Shown here in pieces: positions 6,931-12,073 of a stretch of DNA of 12,073 nucleotides. The number at the start of each line of letters is the position of its first letter. The stretch's first letter is position 1. Made by a program: the position numbers and the translations under genes. The DNA is from an uncultured Oscillospiraceae bacterium (GTDB lineage: Bacteria > Bacillota > Clostridia > Oscillospirales > Oscillospiraceae), in contig CAAFEV010000306.1 of NCBI GenBank assembly GCA_900762005.1, positions 1-12,073 on the forward strand. Reading direction: 5' to 3'. Below the pieces are notes generated by a model. The model was not told where the DNA came from and ran no database searches. It saw nothing but the letters and a program-made list of their open reading frames with translations.

Positions 6931-6965
6931 AGAACGGCACTCGGAGCAATTCCGAGTGCCGTTTT
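6931..6965. terminator. Terminator hairpin, repeat copy 2
   Basis: Exact second copy of the hairpin at 6702-6733: ACGGCACTCGGA (6934-6945), GCAAT loop, TCCGAGTGCCGT (6951-6962). Here TTTTG follows on the plus strand. It begins 10 nt beyond the stop codon of the minus-strand EF-G-like gene, so it can serve both convergent transcripts. The minus-strand tail (TCTC) is weak. Confidence 0.75.
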
Positions 6966-6972
6966 GTTACGA

Positions 6973-9036
6973 TTATTCCTCGTCGTCCTTCTTTGCGTCC
7001 TCGATGATTTTTGCCTGATTCATCTGCGGGACTTCCTCATAGCGGACAAACTTAAGGCTGTAGGAGCCGCGACCCTGTGTCATGGAACGCAGGTCAATGG
7101 AGTAGGAGCTCATTTCGCCGGCAGGAACCTCAGCTTCGACGACTTGCCAGCCGCGGTTGTTGGGATCGGGATTCATGCCCATGACTCTGCCGCGACGTTT
7201 GTTTAAATCGCCGATTACGTCGCCCATGTTTGCGTCGGGGACAATGACCTTCAATTCACTGATCGGCTCAAGCAGTGTCGGACCGGCGGTGGGCAGACCC
7301 TCTTTATAGGCAACGCCTGCAGCGGTTTGGAATGCCATATCAGAGGAATCGACCGGGTGATAGGAGCCGAAGTACAGCGTGGACTTTAGGAAGACGACCG
7401 GATAACCGGCGAGAACACCCTTGCCGATGCAGTTACGCAGACCCTTTTCAACCGAGGGAATGAAGTTCTTCGGCACGCAGCCGCCGACGGTTTCATCGGC
7501 AAAAATCATGTCTTCGGTTTCGCTCTGCGGCTCAAAGCGGATATAAACATCGCCGAACTGACCGTGACCGCCGGACTGCTTCTTGTGGCGGCCGTGGATT
7601 TCGACCTTTTTCTTGACCGTTTCACGGTACGCGATTTTTGCGGGGCGCAGCTCCGCGTCAACCTTGTACTTGCTTGCCAGCTTTGCGATAATCACGCTCA
7701 GGTGAATATCGCAAACGCCCGCGATAATCATTTCCTTGGTTTCGGGGTCGTTGCCGTAGGTGAAGGAGGCATCCTCCTCGTTCAGCTTGACCAGACCGGA
7801 GGCAACCTTGTCCTCCTGACCCTTGGTCTTGGCGTAAATCGCCATACGGTAGCAGGGTTCTGCATACTGCATCGGCGCAATCGTAACGACCTTGCCGGAC
7901 AGACCCAGCGTGTCGCCGGTGCGGACGGAGGCAAGCTTTGTGAACACGCCGATATCGCCGAAGCAGACCTTACCGGTCTTGGTGTTGTCCTTACCCTTCG
8001 GGAAGAAGGTGTTGCCCAGCTTCTCGTTGTCGCCGGTGCGGGCGTTGGTCAGCGTCATGGTGTCCTCAATGTCACCGGAGATGACCTTAAAGAAGGAGTT
8101 CTTGCCGTACTGGTCAGCGATGGTGTTAAAGACAAACGCCATCGGGCTGCCGTTGGGATCGGGCTTGAATTCGGAGGTGTTGCCCTCGTCGTCAACCTTG
8201 ACCATCGGCTTGCTTTCCAGCGCAGACGGGGCAAAGAGTTTCAGATTTTCAATCAGACGGATGGTGCCGAGACCGGAGACGGCGCAGCCGCAGAATACCG
8301 GCGTAACAGTGCGCTGACGGATGCCTTCCTTAATGCCGCGGATAAGCTCCTCGGGCGTGAAGGGCTCTTCTGCGAAAAACTTCTCCATCAGAGCTTCGTC
8401 GGTTTCAGCGACCTGCTCGTTAAGCTCCATCATGTACTCTTCAATCTTATCAGCTGCGTCGGCGGGGAGGGGGATTTCCTTACCGTCTGCGTCAAAGGCT
8501 TTCTTTGCAATCAAATCGACAATGCCGACCGCCTGCTCGCCCTTGAGAATGGGGAAGGTGAAGGGGATGGCAGAAGAGCCGAATGCGTCACGAACCGCAT
8601 CACAGGTGGCAAAGAAATTTGCGTGTTCTTCGTCAAGCTTGGAGATATAGAACATGGTAGGCAGGTCGGCGTCGCAGAGGGACTTCCAGCCCTTTTCGGT
8701 TCCGACGGCGATGCCGGATTTCGCACTCAGGCAGATAATGCCGGCGTCGGCAACGCGCAGAGACTGCACGACCTCGGCGGCAAAGTCAAAATAGCCGGGG
8801 TTGTCGAGGACGTTCAGCTTGCAGCCGCCGTGCTCGACCGGAATAAGAGCGGTTTTAATTGAGTACTGGCGTTTTTTCTCTTCGTCGTCATAGTCGGCAA
8901 CCGTCGTGCCGTCGGAACGCTTGCCCAGACGGGTAATTGCCTTGGTAGTGAAGAGCATACTCTCACAAAGAGCGGATTTTCCATCGCCGCCGTGTCCGAG
9001 CAGGGCGATATTGCGGATGTCCTTTGCAGTGTACAT
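6973..9036 (-). CDS. EF-G-like GTPase (EF-G-2 / TTHA1498 type)
   Basis: A 687-aa, five-domain translation-factor GTPase homologous to elongation factor G but in a divergent paralogous family. G1 is GHGGDGKS (14-21). The switch I region around ADYDDEEKKRQYSI (47-60) lacks the usual RGITI. G3 is DNPGYFDF (78-85), with tyrosine where EF-G has its catalytic DTPGH histidine. G4 is SKLD (132-135) instead of NKxD. Domain IV has RHKKQSGGHGQFGDVYIRF (from about 488), and domain V has EPISELKV and RRGRVMGM. DxPGY, xKLD and KKQxGGHGQ agree with my memory of Thermus thermophilus EF-G-2 (TTHA1498), whose role is unsettled. It is thus unlikely to be the main translocase. ATG 9036 has AAAGGAG 12 nt upstream. 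It has its own promoter and is not near rpsL, rpsG or tuf, unlike canonical fusA. Confidence 0.92.
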   Translation of the reverse strand: MYTAKDIRNIALLGHGGDGKSALCESMLFTTKAITRLGKRSDGTTVADYDDEEKKRQYSIKTALIPVEHGGCKLNVLDNPGYFDFAAEVVQSLRVADAGIICLSAKSGIAVGTEKGWKSLCDADLPTMFYISKLDEEHANFFATCDAVRDAFGSSAIPFTFPILKGEQAVGIVDLIAKKAFDADGKEIPLPADAADKIEEYMMELNEQVAETDEALMEKFFAEEPFTPEELIRGIKEGIRQRTVTPVFCGCAVSGLGTIRLIENLKLFAPSALESKPMVKVDDEGNTSEFKPDPNGSPMAFVFNTIADQYGKNSFFKVISGDIEDTMTLTNARTGDNEKLGNTFFPKGKDNTKTGKVCFGDIGVFTKLASVRTGDTLGLSGKVVTIAPMQYAEPCYRMAIYAKTKGQEDKVASGLVKLNEEDASFTYGNDPETKEMIIAGVCDIHLSVIIAKLASKYKVDAELRPAKIAYRETVKKKVEIHGRHKKQSGGHGQFGDVYIRFEPQSETEDMIFADETVGGCVPKNFIPSVEKGLRNCIGKGVLAGYPVVFLKSTLYFGSYHPVDSSDMAFQTAAGVAYKEGLPTAGPTLLEPISELKVIVPDANMGDVIGDLNKRRGRVMGMNPDPNNRGWQVVEAEVPAGEMSSYSIDLRSMTQGRGSYSLKFVRYEEVPQMNQAKIIEDAKKDDEE

Positions 9037-9110
9037 AGTGTTGATAATCTCCTTTCAGTGCAGTCGGGGCTGACTGCGGGCGGCATAGCTTTGTTGCCAC
9101 AATTAGTCTT

Positions 9111-9139
9111 ATTATACACGATAGGAAGCCAGAATGCAA
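9111..9139 (-). promoter_or_regulatory. Sigma-A promoter of the EF-G-like gene
   Basis: On the minus strand TTGCAT (9139-9134), 17 nt, then consensus TATAAT (9116-9111). The start would be near 9104, giving a leader of about 68 nt. That leader contains a small hairpin, GCAGTC/GACTGC (9060-9065 with 9072-9077), just upstream of the ribosome binding site. A T-run follows the upstream membrane-protein gene at about 9158-9165 (minus strand) but has no clear stem before it. Confidence 0.78.
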
Positions 9140-9177
9140 ATAGAATTAGTACATTTTATAAAAAAGAATCAAAGCTG

Positions 9178-11064
9178 TCACAGACGCACCGTAATGGCGG
9201 ATAACAGGGCGGAAATTGCTGTCCAAAGAAGCTGATACGCAATCAGATACAGCGGTGCGGCGGCAGAGAATGCGCCCCAATGAATACAAAGCGCACAGAG
9301 GGTAAAGCCTAACAGCCCGGAGAACAGAGCAAGCGAAAGGTTCAGCAGGCAGACGATGCGCAGCTTACGTCCTGCGGCAATCGTGCAGGCAAAGGCGCGG
9401 AAGGTGTCCTTTGCAATCAGTGCGCCCTGCTCTGCGGTATCGTTCGGGTCGGCATCGGAAAGACGAATACGCTCTGCCAGCGGGGGAAATGCTATCGCGT
9501 CGGTGGCAAGCTCGTATTTTGCGGCAATCAGCTCGGGCGTCAGAAGAAAATCCCGGGTTGCCATCACGACGGAAAAGTTGCGGTTCGAGAGAATATCGCG
9601 CAGACCGGTGCGCGTGGAGTTATTCGGCTTGTATTTGACGGCAAATATTCCGGCAAGCTCGCCGTTGACGGATACATAGACCGCCTGCCGCACGCGGGTA
9701 CCCTCCGGCATATCCACGCCCATTGCGCGCATAAAGGAGAGCGTCCCGACCAAAACAACGTCATTGCCGATTTCCACGCCGATTCCGTCGTCGTAAATAC
9801 GGGAGGCATCGGCAAAGCTGCGTTTTGCAAGCTGCGCCTGCAGGGCGGTTTCAAACAGATTGCAGAGTGGGCTTTCGGCAACCTCCAGTGCGCAAAGCGC
9901 GTAGGAGATAATCCGGCCTGCCTTACTGCTGCCGTAGAGCTTCATGCCGTTAAAGGAGAGGCTGTCCTTCGGAAACAAATCCTCATCACGCAGAATAATT
10001 GTATGCCTGCCGCCGAAAATTCTTGCGCCGTGCCAACCGCAAAGAGCACCGCCGAAGCCGGAAAGCCGTTTTGCAAAAAAAGCGAACGGACGGTAAAGAC
10101 TTGCGGAAAGTGAGAGCGGCAGAGCACCGATTAAGAGCAGCAGCCAGCAGAGCAAAAACGGCTCCCCCGTCTGATACGCAAGCAGATAGCCTAATCCGGC
10201 GGAAAGCGGTAAAACAGCGGAGGCATAAATCCGTTCTGTCAAAGAAATCGCGTTGCGCTTCGTCAGCTTATCTAAAAAATCATCGGGGTTGCCGGTGTCG
10301 CGCCGCAGGCTGTCAGTGTTTTCCAGAAGCTGCGGTGCGTCGTAAATTCCCATCGGAGAGGCAAAGGAGACAACGGCACGTAGCGTTGCACCCAACGCGC
10401 TGTGCTCGGCGTGACGCGCACGCTGTGTATAGAGCAGGGCGAATACACAGACCGGGCAGAAGCCCGGACGGTCGTACACAATCGCGACGGTTACGGACAA
10501 AGCAACCGCCGCAACGCAGAGTGAGAAACCGGTCAGCCGCAGATGCAGCAAATCCTTGCAAAAGGCAAACAGGGTTTCCCGGGAGACAAGCAGCGCAGCC
10601 AGTAAAAGCCCGCAGCAAACCGGCAGGAAGTAACGCTCCGAAAAGGGCAGTATCTGCGTCGGAAAGCTGTTATGAAACAACAGAGGAATCGCCAGCAGAG
10701 CCAGCAGCGCAAGCAGGAAAAGGCGAATGCGCATAGAGTCGGTTTTTCCGTCGCGCTCGGAAAGCAACAGCGCAGAGAACTGCAGCTTCGGCAGCTTGGC
10801 GGCGATCCTTTTGTTCGGCTCAGCCTTCTTCCCGTCGGGCTTTTTTTTGCCTTTTAGGTCTTCCGCCTTCAGCAGGCTCAAATCCGGCAAAGGCATCGTG
10901 TCAGAGAACTTCGGCTTTTCCGATTCCCGCACAGGCGTAAATTTTGCTGTATCGCCCGTTAACGGCTCAGCGGCGGTACCGCCGAATTCTTGGATGATTT
11001 CCTCTAAAGAAAAATCCTGCGACGCAACCGGGCTATTCAATTTTTCCGGCTTACGTCGTTTCAT
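9178..11064 (-). CDS. Membrane protein resembling a catalytically dead P1B-type ATPase
   Basis: A 628-aa protein that I do not recognise as a named family. A charged N-terminal cytoplasmic region (1-110, with SLEEIIQEFGG at 19-29 and a Lys-rich stretch 71-90) is followed by hydrophobic segments near 113-130, 145-161, 178-197, 200-213, 281-297 and 303-323, a soluble region (330-566), and two more near 569-592 and 603-625. That layout matches P1B metal-pump ATPases. The soluble part retains nucleotide-domain echoes: AESPL (396-400, where pumps have SEHPL), DGIGVEIG (426-433), LVGTLSFM (438-445), VYVSVNGELAGI (462-473) and VMATRD (500-505, where pumps have TGD). DKTGT is absent: the equivalent place reads RDEDLFPK (359-366). 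GDGxND and TGE are also missing. A CPVC motif lies in the fourth segment (203-206). Its start lies 3 nt after the rlmB stop, with AGAGAGGG inside rlmB, so translation is probably coupled. Transport activity is unlikely; function unknown. Confidence 0.72.
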   Translation of the reverse strand: MKRRKPEKLNSPVASQDFSLEEIIQEFGGTAAEPLTGDTAKFTPVRESEKPKFSDTMPLPDLSLLKAEDLKGKKKPDGKKAEPNKRIAAKLPKLQFSALLLSERDGKTDSMRIRLFLLALLALLAIPLLFHNSFPTQILPFSERYFLPVCCGLLLAALLVSRETLFAFCKDLLHLRLTGFSLCVAAVALSVTVAIVYDRPGFCPVCVFALLYTQRARHAEHSALGATLRAVVSFASPMGIYDAPQLLENTDSLRRDTGNPDDFLDKLTKRNAISLTERIYASAVLPLSAGLGYLLAYQTGEPFLLCWLLLLIGALPLSLSASLYRPFAFFAKRLSGFGGALCGWHGARIFGGRHTIILRDEDLFPKDSLSFNGMKLYGSSKAGRIISYALCALEVAESPLCNLFETALQAQLAKRSFADASRIYDDGIGVEIGNDVVLVGTLSFMRAMGVDMPEGTRVRQAVYVSVNGELAGIFAVKYKPNNSTRTGLRDILSNRNFSVVMATRDFLLTPELIAAKYELATDAIAFPPLAERIRLSDADPNDTAEQGALIAKDTFRAFACTIAAGRKLRIVCLLNLSLALFSGLLGFTLCALCIHWGAFSAAAPLYLIAYQLLWTAISALLSAITVRL

Positions 11065-11067
11065 AAG

Positions 11068-11838
11068 TTACCCTCTCTGACGGACTGCCTCATAAAGCAG
11101 CAGTGCTGCCGCAACGGAGGCGTTCAGGGATGAAATGTGTCCTTTTAGGGGAATACTGACTTTAAAATCACACTGTTCGGAAATAATTCTGCTCATGCCC
11201 TCGCCCTCGTTGCCGATAACAATGACGCTCGGACCGGTCAGGTCGGTTTCAAACAGAGAGCTTGCGCCGTCGGCGGCAGTCCCGTAGACCCAAAGTCCTT
11301 GCTTTTTCAGGTCGCGGAGGGTGGCTGCAAGGTTTCCGACTCTTGCGACCGGAAGATACTCCACCGCACCGGCGGAGGCTTTTGCAACCACGGCGGTCAA
11401 GGCGACGCTGCGCCGCTTCGGAATGATAACGCCGTGCGCTCCAGCACATTCTGCCGTGCGGAGAATGGCACCGAGGTTGTGTGGGTCGGATAAATCATCG
11501 CAGGCAATCAGCAGCGGCTTTTCTCCGCGCTCCTGCGCCAAGGCGAGCATATCCGCAACCGTCGCATAATCGTGCGCGGCAACGCCGGCAATAATCCCCT
11601 GATGCGCCCCGGTAAGGCTCATATCATTGAGCTTTCGGCGGTCAACACGCACGACAACCGCGCCCGCCTCCCGCGCAAGCGCGGCAAGCCGGCTTAGGGC
11701 GTTGTCGGTATCGCCCTCGGCAATAAAAACCTTGTTAATGGCGCGGCCGCTGCGCAGTGCTTCCGCTACGGCGTTGCGGCCCTCCAGATAATCCTCGTTA
11801 TTTTGAGCAGTCTCGGGGGTATTCAAGTTTTCTTTCAT
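11068..11838 (-). CDS. rlmB: 23S rRNA 2'-O-methyltransferase RlmB (TrmH/SpoU family)
   Basis: SAM-dependent methyltransferase of the trefoil-knot SPOUT class; RlmB methylates the ribose of G2251 in the 23S rRNA P-loop. The 256 aa fit the family. An N-terminal substrate-binding domain (about 16-90) starts with YLEGRNAVAEAL. The SPOUT motifs are motif 1 DPHNLGAILRTAE (118-130, with R127), motif 2 VIVIGNEGEGMS (205-216) and motif 3 IPLKGHISSLNASVAAAL (229-246). ATG 11838 is preceded by a modest GGAG eight bases upstream. It is the first gene of a two-gene unit with the P-type-ATPase-like membrane protein. Some close relatives modify other sites, so the exact target is inferred. In many Firmicutes this gene sits next to cysS and mrnC, which are not seen here. 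Confidence 0.93.
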   Translation of the reverse strand: MKENLNTPETAQNNEDYLEGRNAVAEALRSGRAINKVFIAEGDTDNALSRLAALAREAGAVVVRVDRRKLNDMSLTGAHQGIIAGVAAHDYATVADMLALAQERGEKPLLIACDDLSDPHNLGAILRTAECAGAHGVIIPKRRSVALTAVVAKASAGAVEYLPVARVGNLAATLRDLKKQGLWVYGTAADGASSLFETDLTGPSVIVIGNEGEGMSRIISEQCDFKVSIPLKGHISSLNASVAAALLLYEAVRQRG

Positions 11839-11910
11839 AGTTAAGCTCCGATTCCGATAAAATGGGTAAAGCGGTTGTCCTGCCTGCCGTACAGCAATAC
11901 GGCAATTTAT

Positions 11911-11939
11911 ATTATAGCAAAAAATTTACACGGAAACAA
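11911..11939 (-). promoter_or_regulatory. Sigma-A promoter of rlmB
   Basis: On the minus strand TTGTTT (11939-11934), 17 nt, then consensus TATAAT (11916-11911). The start would be near 11904. A hairpin, TGCCGTA/TACGGCA (11885-11891 with 11898-11904), would form at the very 5' end of the transcript, possibly stabilising it. The leader is about 66 nt. Confidence 0.78.
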
Positions 11940-11986
11940 CACCAAAGACAGAATTACGGAAAATTATCGCACGTTTGTGCTTTTGA

Positions 11987-12015
11987 TTGCAATATTTTGT
12001 AAAACGTGGTAGAAT
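11987..12015 (+). promoter_or_regulatory. Sigma-A promoter of the right-edge gene
   Basis: TTGCAA (11987-11992), exactly 17 nt, then TAGAAT (12010-12015). The start would be near 12022, about 33 nt before ATG 12055. It is divergent from the rlmB promoter, and the two -35 boxes are 47 nt apart. Confidence 0.72.
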
Positions 12016-12054
12016 AATCGAACTGACCGAAAAACAAAAACAGGAGGAAACGCT

Positions 12055-12073
12055 ATGCCGAATCCGAACTCCA
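12055..12073 (+). CDS. Start of an unidentified gene, cut by the window edge
   Basis: ATG 12055 follows a strong AGGAGG (12042-12047) and a well-spaced promoter, so a real gene probably begins here. Only MPNPNS is visible, which is too little to name it. Confidence 0.65.

Noticed and set aside
7564..8862. A 432-codon open frame on the plus strand opposite the EF-G-like gene
   Set aside because: It is fully antisense to a clearly conserved gene, has no ribosome binding site or recognisable domain, and is explained by third-position GC bias.
9999..10736. A 245-codon, Arg- and Lys-rich open frame on the plus strand
   Set aside because: It is a shadow of the membrane-protein gene on the other strand. 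Its basic composition is an artefact of reading that gene's antisense.

Overview
The window looks like a chromosomal housekeeping stretch from a moderately GC-rich member of the Firmicutes, most likely a gut clostridium of the Oscillospiraceae/Ruminococcaceae kind. The reasons are a tRNA-sensing T-box leader, a CarD-family regulator, an S-layer-homology (SLH) exported hydrolase with Cys-rich linkers, strong AGGAGG-type ribosome binding sites, sigma-A promoters with 17-nt spacers, and intergenic hairpin repeats of a type I associate with this group. The genus cannot be named from the sequence. I saw no transposase, phage gene, tRNA, rRNA or CRISPR array.

Layout from left to right. Positions 1-259 are a tryptophan T-box riboswitch with mutually exclusive antiterminator and terminator. 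It controls a TrpB2-type tryptophan synthase beta chain (296-1660, +). A bidirectional terminator separates this gene from the convergent murC (minus strand, TTG start at 3231). Upstream of murC on the same strand lies a short RluA-family pseudouridine synthase (3981-3334). Divergent from it is a CarD-like RNA-polymerase-binding regulator (4186-4686, +). Next comes a secreted amidase-like protein with three SLH domains (4892-6688, +). A 284-bp hairpin-rich gap follows, holding two identical terminator hairpins around further palindromes.

The right half is almost all on the minus strand: rlmB (11838-11068), a membrane protein 3 nt behind it (11064-9178), then an EF-G-like GTPase with its own promoter (9036-6973). 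At the right edge a new plus-strand gene begins at 12055, divergent from rlmB.

The genes do not form one pathway. They cover amino-acid supply (trpB), cell-wall synthesis (murC), wall-associated hydrolysis (SLH amidase), rRNA or translation maintenance (RluA family, rlmB, EF-G-like) and transcription (CarD). The two most unusual items are the membrane protein at 11064-9178, which reads as a P1B-type ATPase that has lost its catalytic motifs, and the repeat cassette at 6702-6962. The EF-G-like protein belongs to a divergent, poorly understood paralogue family with substituted GTPase motifs.
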